Source: JAFLBI01 sp964616465
GTDB lineage: Bacteria; Bacteroidota; Bacteroidia; Chitinophagales; Chitinophagaceae
Reading direction: 5' to 3'
Assembly: GCA_964616465.1 (NCBI GenBank)
Contig: CAZTTO010000002.1
Span: 182,096-246,095, forward strand
DNA: 64,000 nt
Below the pieces are notes generated by a model. The model saw only the letters and a list, made by a program, of their open reading frames with translations. It did no database searches and had not been told where the DNA came from. Shown in pieces: positions 27,034 to 36,324 of this stretch. Within the stretch, counting starts at the first letter, position 1. Each line of letters opens with the position of its first letter. Position numbers and translations under genes: made by a program.

Positions 27034-30000
27034 CGTATCAGTGCTACATTTCCTTTGTACAATACTTTGCGATCGTTCTCGCATAAAAATTCGCAAAGCA
27101 CAACAAATACATCAGCGTCTGCTTTTTTCCCATTAATGGTACCATCCCAGCCAAAGCTTGGATCATTAGGTGCAAAGTTTTGCTGTTTAAAAACAACCGC
27201 ACCCCATCTATTGAAAATGGTAAATGAGAGCACTTTGGTGATTTGTGTGCCTCGAACAATTAGACGATCATTTAATCCATCGCCATCTGGCGTAAATGTG
27301 TTTGGAATATATAATTGTGCTTGAGTACAAATAGTTCTGAATCGAATTGAATCGGTTTGCTCACAGCCATCTCTATTGGTGACTGTAACCTGATATGTTT
27401 GATCATTTCGCACAGTTGCAATTGGTTCAAAACAGTTGGTACAAGACAGCGAAGCTCCTGGCGACCAACGTATAGTTTCAACTGGACTTTGGCTATTGAT
27501 TTGTGCACGGAGTACAACCTGCGAACCAGCTGCTACAATGATGTCGCGCTTCATAACAATTCTAGGCTTAGGCTGAACAACCACTTGCACACGAGATGTG
27601 TCGGTATAACAACCCCATCGATCATACCCAACTACTTGAAATGTACTGGACCTATTCACACGAACAGATGTTTGTGCAGCAGCTGGATTACCTAATCCCT
27701 GGGTTGGTAACCAGGTATAACGCTGACCACCAGTGACTCCTATTTGGCCTGAACCGCCTTCACAAAATGCAATATCCTTAGTTTGAATATGAATGGGTTG
27801 TGCAACATGTATATAAATACTGTCATTGGCTGTACAGCCCCATTGGTCGGTTCCTCTCACTCTAACAAAACCACTTGCTGATGGAAAAGCTAAGGTGGTC
27901 GGACAATCAATACAGCTGACAGCACTTGCATTCAGCCATCTATATTGCTCTCCACCAATTGCTTTAATTTGAACAGGTTGTTCTTTACAGACAACTGTAT
28001 CACCTTGTACACGAATACTTGGCAGAGGTCTAACTAAGAATTTTCGTTCAACCTCAACATTACATCCTGCAGCAGTTGAAATATTAGCTTGAATTGTTTG
28101 AGAGCCTGGTGATTGGAAGACCGACTTATATATGGTGTCAGATGATCTGTTTTGTCCATTTAACTGCCAAGTAATAGATTGAAGAGAAGTATCTGCTTGA
28201 ATTGATAGTTTCACTTCTTGAACATCACCAACACAAATATCTTTTAAGGCATTAACCTGAACCTTTGGCATTTTATAGACTTTAACTGGAATATCTTGCA
28301 CAAGAGTATCTGCACACCCAAGACCATCTTTAGCAATCATTTGAATTGATTGTATACCAGATTGAGTAATAACCAGAGCAGCAGGAGTCTTGACTGATGA
28401 AGTAACTCCCGCATTGAATTTCCAAGCATATTGTAAAGCTGTATTTGAATTTGTTTTGTTCTCAAATTGTAACTGAACTGAATCGCAAACAGCTTTTTGT
28501 TCTACAAGGAAATCTGCTTTAATTTTTTGAACCTGAATTGGCTTATTGATTTGAAGTGGAACACGACAACCAGCATCATTCAATAAAGTAACAGAAGGCT
28601 GATATAAACCTGCTTGACTATATTGAAAATTGATTGATGGATTTGTTGATACAACTATATTACCCAAACCATCATTCCATTCATATCTAGATGTATGTTT
28701 TCCGTTTACACTTAATTTCAACTCTTGAGTATTACATAAGGTAGTTGCGCTTGCTTGAAGTTCTCCTTCAGGTGCAATAACTTGAATTCTAATCTCTCTT
28801 TCATACACACATCCACCATCTGTAATCGCCATCATCCTAGTAGTATAATTACCCGTTTGTTGATAGGTATGACTAACTATCGTACCTGTATCTTTTAAAC
28901 CTGATCCAAAATCCCAAACAGTCTGCTTTGCAACGGTATTAAATTGCTGAAAAGTAAAAGTAAATGGCGCACAATAAACGGTGGTATCACTCAGATTGAT
29001 GGTTCCTGGTAAACCACTTACTACCGGTACAACATACTGTATACTATCACTACAACGTATACCGTCATCATATACTTGATACCCAATTAAGGTAACTGGG
29101 AACTGACCAGCTTCCTTAAAGATATATTTTGTATTATATCCCGACTGAATACTTCCATTAGGAAATCGCCACTGAAATTGCAGCTGCTGATCACTTTTAT
29201 TATTAAAGAAAACAGTATCACCTACACAACCTGTTTGCGGCGTGAATGAAAAATCAAGATTCGGTTTTTCAAATACATATAAATACTCTTTTACCAATGT
29301 GTCTCCACAAGAGGTTTGAGCGAAAATCTTTACTTCATATTTGCCAGCTGCAGCATATTTATGAAATATAGTATCCTGTTGTCCACTAATTATTCGCTTA
29401 CTACCATCACCAAATTCCCAAACAAATGATTGAACGCCAATTGAATTATTTTTCCAATAAGATGTGAACGGAACGCAGCCTTTTTTATCAACTCCCATTA
29501 ATTGCACTGCAACCCTAGATAAATTTGGCTGCACAGTAAACGAAACACTGGCAGTGTCAATACCACAGTCATTCAACCCTGTGAGTTGAACAGAAAAATC
29601 ACGGGGGCTATTTGTAAAAAATATTTTCTCAAAATTTATTATTGAGGTTGTATCCAAATTTCTGCCATCACCCCAGTTCCATATAAGTCGGTTTGCATGT
29701 TGAGCAACTGGAGTGAATATTACTTTTGCTGGACTACAATTGTTAAGCTGTTCAAACTGCAACCCTACTGAAGGAAGAGGTTTGATAATGATCGTGGTCG
29801 AATCACGACTGTTACCACATCCTCTTAAGTCGCTTGTCTCAAGTACAATTAACAAACTGTCAGCAACTGATACTCGCATACTAGGGAAAGTTGGACTTTG
29901 ACCTATAAGACTTCCATTAACATACCATTTGAATCTTGCTAAATTTTGATGAGCTGTTTGATTTTTAATTGAGTTTGAATCAACTACTTGATTAATACAA

Positions 30001-33000
30001 ATACTAGTTTGAGTAACGAGTATTTTTGATTGTAAGGCTTCAAACACTTCTACAAAAACTGGATTGCTAAATACTGTATCTACACATCCATTGATATAGA
30101 CAGCTCTTCTATAAAAAGTTGATTGACTTGATAATGTTGGAATATAAAAATAATCATTCGCCCCTTGAATCAATTGCCATTCTGCTTGCTCTGATTTTCG
30201 AAATTGCCAAAAAAAGTTAAGTGATGAATGATGGCTATTTGTTCTAACTGTCCCTGAAATTTTTTGTGCTAGCTCGCCAATACAAATTGATTGATTTCCA
30301 ACTAAAGTGTTTTCTAGAATAATCAATGGTCGAATAAAGTTTGTTTCGCTTACTGATGTGCATGAACCACTTACCACTTCTCTTCTCAACGCTAATCGCT
30401 CACCAGTCATTTGCATGGATAATGAAATTGATGAATCTGCTATTTTATTCCAACCATTTCCGTCATAATTGACATACCAAGTAATTGAATATATTCCATT
30501 ACCACCTGATAAGGTTTTGTTTTGAACTCTGAATGAAGCAGTAGTACAAACAATAGTATCATTAAGAAATATTTCATTCCCAATAGGCTCAAGTAGTTTA
30601 AAAATTACAGTATCTATTGATGCGCCACAAATACCATTCTCTACACGCCACTCTAACTCATACCTTCCTGCGACAATATTGCGAAGAATATTGTTTTCGA
30701 TGATGGCAGCATTCGGCGACTGTAAAATCCTCCAACTGCCAATACCAACTTGAGGTATCTGAGGTTGCAACTGAACAGTATCTTGTAAGCACAATGCTCT
30801 ATCAACACCAGCAAAAGCTCTGGATGGTGGTGCAACTAATGTAATCGTTACAGTATCCATTGATGCGCCACAAATACCATTCTCTACACGCCATTCTAAC
30901 TCATACCTTCCTGCTACAAGATTGCGAAGAATATTGTTTTCGATTGTGGCAGCATTCGGCGACTGTAAGATCCTCCATGTTCCATTTCCAACCTGAGGTA
31001 TTTGCGGTTGTAACTGAACAGTATCTTGTAAGCACAATTCTCTGTCAACACCAGCAAAAGCTCTGGATGGTGGTGCAACTAATGTAATCGTTACAGTATC
31101 CATTGATGCGCCACAAATACCATTCTCTACACGCCATTCTAACTCATACCTTCCTGCTACAAGATTGCGAAGAATATTGTTTTCGATTGTGGCAGCATNN
31201 NNNNNNNNNNNNNNNNNNNNNNNNNNNNNNNNNNNNNNNNNNNNNNNNNNNNNNNNNNNNNNNNNNNNNNNNNNNNNNNNNNNNNNNNNNNNNNNNNNAA
31301 TATTGTTTTCGATTGTGGCAGCATTCGGCGACTGTAAGATCCTCCATGTTCCAGCACCAACTTGAGGTATCTGAGGTTGCAACTGAACAGTATCTTGTAA
31401 GCACAACACTCTGTCAATTCCAGCAAAAGCTCTGGATGGTGGTGCAACTAATGTAATCGTTACAGTATCCAATGATGCGCCACAAATACCATTCTCAACA
31501 CGCCATTCTAATTCATACCTTCCTGCTACAAGATTGCGAAGAATATTGTTTTCGATTGTGGCAGCATTCGGTGTCTGTAAGATCCTCCATGTGCCAATAC
31601 CAACCTGAGGTATCTGAGGTTGCAACTGGACAGTATCTTGTAAGCATAATGCTCTATCAACACCAGCAAAAGCTTTGGATGGTAGAGACACTAATGTGAT
31701 AGTCACAGTATCCATTGATGCGCCACAAACGCCATTCTCAACACGCCATTCTAACTCATACCTTCCTGCTACAAGATTGCGAAGAATATTGTTTTCGATG
31801 ATGGGCGTATTTGGTGCTTGCAAAACCCTCCATGTTCCATTTCCAACTTGAGGTATCTGAGGTTGTAACTGGACAGTATCTTGTAAGCACAATGCTCTAT
31901 CAACACCAGCAAAAGCTTTGGATGGTGGAACGACTAATGTGATAGTTACAGTATCCATTGATGCGCCACAAATACCATTCTCAACACGCCATTCTAATTG
32001 ATACACTCCGCTTGTAAGATTCTTTAAAACAGTACTCTCGATCACAGGCGTATTTGGTGATTGCAAAATCCTCCATGTTCCTTTTCCAACTTGAGGTATC
32101 TGCGGTTGCAACTGAACAGTATCTTGTAAGCACAATTCTCTGTCAATACCAGCAAAAGCTTTGGATGGCGGTGCGACTAATGTGATAGTCACAGTATCCA
32201 TTGATGCGCCACAAATACCATTCTCAACACGCCATTCTAACACATACGTTCCAGCTACAAGATTGCGAAGAATATTGTTTTCGATGATGGGCATATTTGG
32301 TGCTTGCAAAACCCTCCATGTTCCAGCACCAACTTGAGGTGTCTGAGGTTGTAACTGGACAGTATCTTGTAAGCACAATTCTCTATCAACACCAGCAAAA
32401 GCTTTATTGAACGTTGGTATAGAAATCGTTAGCGTATCGCTCGCTGAAAAACTACAATTTCCGTTCGTTCTACCTTGAGCAAGAAAGAAAAATGAAATAG
32501 ATGTAAGGCTTTTATCTAATGATGACAAAATATATCCTGTTTCATTTTGATTCGGCTGAATAAAAAATCCTGTTCCTGAACTTGTCCATGTTCTTTGCTG
32601 AACAGGACCAACTGTTGATGCCTGTAACCAAATCGTATCTGGCCAATTACACAATTGTACAGACGGGGGATCAATGATTGTTGCAATAGGCGGAGCTGCT
32701 CTATATACCCATTGTGTATCAGCACAAGTAAGTCCTTGCGTTGTAAGGGTTAAAACAATTCTATAAATATTTCCTCCCTCTAATTTAAATTTTGGAAAAG
32801 CATTGGTTGAATCTGTGCCTCCTTGATAATTGTAGGGTCCACCTGAAATATGCCAACTATACCTATTTGAAGAAAGTTGATTAGAATAGATAGGTCTATA
32901 ATCAACGTTAGATGCAACTACAACAGCAGAACTATTACATTCTATAAAATCGGGTGGCAACTGAACTGTGCAAATTGCTCCTTGATTGTTTGAAGAAATC

Positions 33001-34889
33001 ATTCCTATGTAAACAGTATCCTTATCTGTTCCACAGACAGTACTGATAGAATATTCCAAGTAATAATCCCCAACCTGCCATCCACTTATTATTGAGTTAG
33101 GTTGATTTGGCTGACTAAAATTAAGTGTGCTAGGTCCACTTATTTGTCGCCATGAAACACTTGCATTTGGAAGTGAATTTCCTATCACATGTATGGTATC
33201 TCTTACTGATAGAATTCGATCATCACCTGCATTGGCTTTTGTAACCACACCCTGCCATGTTGCAATACCAGATACAACTTTCTTTTGTCCTAAGTTGTTT
33301 GAAACATAAAATACTATTGTATCTACCCCTATATAATCAGAACTTGGTGGACTCAAACGATAACAAGTATCATTCAACCATTCAATTTTTGAACCTTTTA
33401 TTGCATATGCCGAATCTATTCTATGTACCGCATCACAACTCTCAATTCTAAAACAGCCTGCAATAGTTTTTCCCGGACATCCTGTTCCTAAATCAAAATA
33501 ATCTGGAACGGGTAACCCAGTTGCAGCATCATAGATAGCTAAGTTCTGAAAATATCCAGATACATAACCAAACAAACCTGTTGCATTCATGGTTGCCCTT
33601 AGGCTTACGTGCATACTCTGATCTGCAATAAATAAATTAGTTGTATCTAGTTGCGATTGAAAAATTCTCCAAGTGGACCAGCTTGGCAATGCCGACATTG
33701 GAGTTGGTGTAATACCTAGTTGTTGTAAACTTCTTCCATTTAATCGAAAACTTTGCACAGAAGCGGTAGGTAGCATAACTGTCATTTCATGAGTAAACTG
33801 CGGTATAAGGTTAAATGCAACATATGGTGCACCGGTACAAATACTAGGAGGAAGTAAACACATACCTAGTTCATTGGAATTATTTCTTCCTGTTACTTGA
33901 TACACATAAGATGGGGCTGATAGTTCTATAAAATATGCTCGGCCAATTGGATCTGCACTTGGAAAAGTGTGTACAAAAACTTGTCCTGCAGCTAATGTTC
34001 CGCCAACAGAAACTCCATTTACACGGATTGTGGTACTACTAGTAGGTATAATAACTAAATACTCATTGGTTTGTGTAGCACCCCCTTTCACAGCAAAATA
34101 AGTATTACCAACTGAATTAGCAGGAATGAGATTATCAATACCAGCATCTGCAGCTGTACCTGCAACTGCCCTATTTCTAATATGATTTCCGCCAGACGTA
34201 ACTGCTATTGGCTTGTTCGATTGTATCCGCGTTCCTGCAATAGTTTCATTTTGAGTGTTGCTCCGCAATACAATACCCTGTCCTTTTTGAAGTAGAATAG
34301 TTCCTGGAGTTGCAAATCCATTTAATGGATGAGGATTCCCTGTTACTTGAACGCTAGTTCCATCTTCTGTTGCTAATATGCCAATAAAATGCAAGTCATC
34401 ATTACTGGCAGCAGTTGGATTATTTGTAGGATTCACTTGTGAGCCGCAATAAAAATCTGTTCCTAATCCTTTAGTTCCTTTCAGTGTAATTAAATCACTG
34501 TTATTTGCTCGATCTTGAAACTGAATTGCAGTAATTGGATGTGTGGAGCTTATGGTTAATCCTATATCAGATCGTGGAACAGATGGCATGTTTCTTCCTT
34601 GTGATCCATATGCCGCATTAATTGTACTATTATTTGGCATGGTAACTGTAACTACTTCTCCTCTTTGTACAATTACAGATTGGGTAAAAGATCCATCTGT
34701 ACTTCTAATTGTGACAGTAGCACTTGGAAATTCAGTAGAAAAAAGAAAGCGAACATTATTCAACTCAGGTAAGTCGCGCGTGAATTTTAGAATAGGAGGA
34801 ACATAAAAAAAGGTATCAATTTGAGAGAGAACATTCAATTGAAACATCAGCACTGAAACCAGTAATAATATGGTCTTACAACTCTTCAC
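27030..34889 (-). CDS. Giant type IX-secreted adhesin-like protein with repeat array and gliding-motility C-terminal domain
   Basis: The apparent product is about 2,619 residues, including codons read through the assembly gap. A signal peptide ends near NVLSQ. An N-terminal region of about 450 residues resembles the IgGFc-binding domain of large Bacteroidota surface proteins. From about residue 828 to 1433 come at least seven 81-residue Ig-like repeats (DRxLCLQDTVQLQPQ, LEWRVENGxCGAS), followed by PKD-like modules (NWGDG, WEFGDGS, VWDFGSG). A CHU_C/type B C-terminal domain starts at YIPNTFTPDGDGLNDRL. That domain directs secretion through the type IX system. Such proteins act in gliding or attachment; the role here is inferred. 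Copy number is uncertain because of the gap. Confidence 0.92.
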   Translation of the reverse strand: MKSCKTILLLVSVLMFQLNVLSQIDTFFYVPPILKFTRDLPELNNVRFLFSTEFPSATVTIRSTDGSFTQSVIVQRGEVVTVTMPNNSTINAAYGSQGRNMPSVPRSDIGLTISSTHPITAIQFQDRANNSDLITLKGTKGLGTDFYCGSQVNPTNNPTAASNDDLHFIGILATEDGTSVQVTGNPHPLNGFATPGTILLQKGQGIVLRSNTQNETIAGTRIQSNKPIAVTSGGNHIRNRAVAGTAADAGIDNLIPANSVGNTYFAVKGGATQTNEYLVIIPTSSTTIRVNGVSVGGTLAAGQVFVHTFPSADPIGRAYFIELSAPSYVYQVTGRNNSNELGMCLLPPSICTGAPYVAFNLIPQFTHEMTVMLPTASVQSFRLNGRSLQQLGITPTPMSALPSWSTWRIFQSQLDTTNLFIADQSMHVSLRATMNATGLFGYVSGYFQNLAIYDAATGLPVPDYFDLGTGCPGKTIAGCFRIESCDAVHRIDSAYAIKGSKIEWLNDTCYRLSPPSSDYIGVDTIVFYVSNNLGQKKVVSGIATWQGVVTKANAGDDRILSVRDTIHVIGNSLPNASVSWRQISGPSTLNFSQPNQPNSIISGWQVGDYYLEYSISTVCGTDKDTVYIGMISSNNQGAICTVQLPPDFIECNSSAVVVASNVDYRPIYSNQLSSNRYSWHISGGPYNYQGGTDSTNAFPKFKLEGGNIYRIVLTLTTQGLTCADTQWVYRAAPPIATIIDPPSVQLCNWPDTIWLQASTVGPVQQRTWTSSGTGFFIQPNQNETGYILSSLDKSLTSISFFFLAQGRTNGNCSFSASDTLTISIPTFNKAFAGVDRELCLQDTVQLQPQTPQVGAGTWRVLQAPNMPIIENNILRNLVAGTYVLEWRVENGICGASMDTVTITLVAPPSKAFAGIDRELCLQDTVQLQPQIPQVGKGTWRILQSPNTPVIESTVLKNLTSGVYQLEWRVENGICGASMDTVTITLVVPPSKAFAGVDRALCLQDTVQLQPQIPQVGNGTWRVLQAPNTPIIENNILRNLVAGRYELEWRVENGVCGASMDTVTITLVSLPSKAFAGVDRALCLQDTVQLQPQIPQVGIGTWRILQTPNAATIENNILRNLVAGRYELEWRVENGICGASLDTVTITLVAPPSRAFAGIDRVLCLQDTVQLQPQIPQVGAGTWRILQSPNAATIENNIXXXXXXXXXXXXXXXXXXXXXXXXXXXXXXXXXXAATIENNILRNLVAGRYELEWRVENGICGASMDTVTITLVAPPSRAFAGVDRELCLQDTVQLQPQIPQVGNGTWRILQSPNAATIENNILRNLVAGRYELEWRVENGICGASMDTVTITLVAPPSRAFAGVDRALCLQDTVQLQPQIPQVGIGSWRILQSPNAAIIENNILRNIVAGRYELEWRVENGICGASIDTVIFKLLEPIGNEIFLNDTIVCTTASFRVQNKTLSGGNGIYSITWYVNYDGNGWNKIADSSISLSMQMTGERLALRREVVSGSCTSVSETNFIRPLIILENTLVGNQSICIGELAQKISGTVRTNSHHSSLNFFWQFRKSEQAEWQLIQGANDYFYIPTLSSQSTFYRRAVYINGCVDTVFSNPVFVEVFEALQSKILVTQTSICINQVVDSNSIKNQTAHQNLARFKWYVNGSLIGQSPTFPSMRVSVADSLLIVLETSDLRGCGNSRDSTTIIIKPLPSVGLQFEQLNNCSPAKVIFTPVAQHANRLIWNWGDGRNLDTTSIINFEKIFFTNSPRDFSVQLTGLNDCGIDTASVSFTVQPNLSRVAVQLMGVDKKGCVPFTSYWKNNSIGVQSFVWEFGDGSKRIISGQQDTIFHKYAAAGKYEVKIFAQTSCGDTLVKEYLYVFEKPNLDFSFTPQTGCVGDTVFFNNKSDQQLQFQWRFPNGSIQSGYNTKYIFKEAGQFPVTLIGYQVYDDGIRCSDSIQYVVPVVSGLPGTINLSDTTVYCAPFTFTFQQFNTVAKQTVWDFGSGLKDTGTIVSHTYQQTGNYTTRMMAITDGGCVYEREIRIQVIAPEGELQASATTLCNTQELKLSVNGKHTSRYEWNDGLGNIVVSTNPSINFQYSQAGLYQPSVTLLNDAGCRVPLQINKPIQVQKIKADFLVEQKAVCDSVQLQFENKTNSNTALQYAWKFNAGVTSSVKTPAALVITQSGIQSIQMIAKDGLGCADTLVQDIPVKVYKMPKVQVNALKDICVGDVQEVKLSIQADTSLQSITWQLNGQNRSSDTIYKSVFQSPGSQTIQANISTAAGCNVEVERKFLVRPLPSIRVQGDTVVCKEQPVQIKAIGGEQYRWLNASAVSCIDCPTTLAFPSASGFVRVRGTDQWGCTANDSIYIHVAQPIHIQTKDIAFCEGGSGQIGVTGGQRYTWLPTQGLGNPAAAQTSVRVNRSSTFQVVGYDRWGCYTDTSRVQVVVQPKPRIVMKRDIIVAAGSQVVLRAQINSQSPVETIRWSPGASLSCTNCFEPIATVRNDQTYQVTVTNRDGCEQTDSIRFRTICTQAQLYIPNTFTPDGDGLNDRLIVRGTQITKVLSFTIFNRWGAVVFKQQNFAPNDPSFGWDGTINGKKADADVFVVLCEFLCENDRKVLYKGNVALIR
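30590..32406 (-). repeat. In-frame tandem array of 243-bp units inside the adhesin gene
   Basis: At least seven units of 81 codons follow one another; successive anchor words at 30851 and 31094 are exactly 243 bases apart. The central units are almost identical at DNA level while the outer ones have diverged, indicating recent duplication or gene conversion in the middle of the array. The assembly gap falls in this most uniform part. Confidence 0.92.
31199..31298. other. Scaffold gap of 100 N
   Basis: Exactly 100 N, a default gap size. The 26 bases before the gap (31173-31198) are identical to the 26 after it (31299-31324). The contigs may simply overlap, or one or more 243-bp units may be missing. 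Translation across the Ns is meaningless. Confidence 0.97.
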
Positions 34890-35063
34890 TTGGGGGGCTT
34901 ATCCAATTCTATTACGAAAAATGAACGAGCTCGGATCATTCAATTCTCGGCTTTGTATTAAAGTTTCAGCAAAACAGTAATAACAACAAGAGCCTGCATG
35001 CATAACTTATAAAAAACGAGTTTTGAACGGATATTAAATACCGTTAAACACGCAGTTTGTAGT

Positions 35064-35495
35064 TTGGTATACTACCTTAAAAACACATTTACTACCACTT
35101 TTAACAATGTTATTAGAATTCATGCTGAAATAGCAGACTACCTTTGCGGCTCTTTGAAAAAGTTCAACTACATATTAATTATACGTAAGCTATTTGTTGT
35201 ATTAGCCACAATTGGATTGTGGTCGGCCTATTTTTTTCAGCCTGTTTGGATGGTTAGTAAAATTTCTTACGTACAAATCCATTCTGAAACTACCGAAAGC
35301 GTAGAGTCTGATTTTGCAGATGAAGAAGAAAGCTTTGAATTACCTGAAGCATCTTGGAATGAAGAAGATCCTGTTTTTTTTGCTAGAATAAGTTTCGTTT
35401 TTAATTATACCTTTTTGAAGTTTGAGCCACAATTGCATAAAATTCAATTATCAACGTTCAGGTCAAGTCTTATAGAACCTCCCGCCGGGTGTTAA
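35064..35495 (+). CDS. Small hypothetical protein with one hydrophobic segment
   Basis: The frame gives up to 143 residues. A hydrophobic helix (about residues 39-62, IIRKLFVVLATIGLWSAYFF) is followed by an acidic stretch (ESDFADEEESFELPEASWNEED) and an end reading IEPPAGC. A TTG at 35154 would give a signal-like start LKKFNYILII just behind TACCTTTG (35139-35146), and may be the true start, leaving about 113 residues. I recognise no family. It lies 39 bases before a beta-barrel gene and may be transcribed with it. The terminal Pro-Pro-Ala-Gly-Cys could matter for metal or lipid interaction, but that is speculation. Confidence 0.5.
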   Translation: MVYYLKNTFTTTFNNVIRIHAEIADYLCGSLKKFNYILIIRKLFVVLATIGLWSAYFFQPVWMVSKISYVQIHSETTESVESDFADEEESFELPEASWNEEDPVFFARISFVFNYTFLKFEPQLHKIQLSTFRSSLIEPPAGC

Positions 35496-35534
35496 TCTGC
35501 TGATTAACACTTTTATTCACCTGAACTTATTTCC

Positions 35535-36266
35535 ATGAAAAAATTTTTACTGCTCTTTTGCGGGGTATTGTGTGCTTATTTTTCTCAAGCCCAACAAAAC
35601 TTCTTCAATATGCCTTCTGGCGATATTACACCAAAAGGAAAAACATTTTATCAACATCAACTGAATCTATATCAACAACAAATAGAATCTAAAGGTCATT
35701 TTGTTTATGGCTTAGGAAAGGGAAGAGATATAGGAATTAATGTGGTTGGAAAAGGTCTAGACTGGTCGGACCGCACACCATTTCTGTTTAATGATAAAAT
35801 CCAAAATGGCGCTGTTTATCCAGTTATTATGGGAACCTTTCAGCAACAATTTAAATTAAACCAACAACTTTTTATAAATATAGGCACACAAGGTGGAACC
35901 AATTTAAGTAACCAAGAAAGTAGAATGCATTTCCATCACTTTTCTTATGGCTTATTGGTTGCTCAAGATAAAAAGGGCAATAAAATAACAGGTGGTATAT
36001 ATCATACCAATCGCCCTTTTGTTGGACCTGGAAATACAACTGGAATCATGTTAGGATATGAGTATAAGTTATCTAAACATTGGTTTTTGATGGGTGATTG
36101 GATTAGCGGAACAAACGAATCTGGTGTTGCCGTTATTGGGGGAATGTATCAATTGAATAAGCGCATTCAACTTTGTGCTGGATGGCAAATTCCAAATCCA
36201 GGTACGCCTAAACGACAAGCATTGGTACTTGAAATTAACTTGCTTGGCTGGGATTTTTTGCACTAA
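35535..36266 (+). CDS. Exported beta-barrel-like protein, unknown function
   Basis: This 243-residue protein has a signal peptide ending about YFSQAQ. Repeated amphipathic strand patterns separated by turns (GIYHTNRPF, IMLGYEYKL, HWFLMGDWI, VAVIGGMYQL) and an aromatic-ended C-terminus suggest a small outer membrane barrel. I recognise no named family. A strong terminator follows at once, so transcription of this unit ends here. The upstream small gene may be a partner. Confidence 0.68.
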   Translation: MKKFLLLFCGVLCAYFSQAQQNFFNMPSGDITPKGKTFYQHQLNLYQQQIESKGHFVYGLGKGRDIGINVVGKGLDWSDRTPFLFNDKIQNGAVYPVIMGTFQQQFKLNQQLFINIGTQGGTNLSNQESRMHFHHFSYGLLVAQDKKGNKITGGIYHTNRPFVGPGNTTGIMLGYEYKLSKHWFLMGDWISGTNESGVAVIGGMYQLNKRIQLCAGWQIPNPGTPKRQALVLEINLLGWDFLH

Positions 36267-36269
36267 ATA

Positions 36270-36307
36270 AAAGGAGGCTACCTCAATAACTTGAAGTAGC
36301 CTCCTTT
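36270..36307. terminator. Bidirectional intrinsic terminator
   Basis: A perfect 12-bp stem (AAAGGAGGCTAC at 36270-36281 with GTAGCCTCCTTT at 36296-36307) has a 14-base loop. It lies between converging genes and can end both transcripts. Confidence 0.85.
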
Positions 36308-36324
36308 CATTTAAACCGATGAAT

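Noticed and set aside
31103..31456. Plus-strand frames through the adhesin repeats and the N gap
   Set aside because: They are antisense shadows of the repeats, contain Ns, and have no start or family signal.
30590..32406. Regular repeats considered as a CRISPR array
   Set aside because: The 243-bp period lies wholly inside one reading frame and encodes an 81-residue protein repeat; there are no short repeats with unique spacers.
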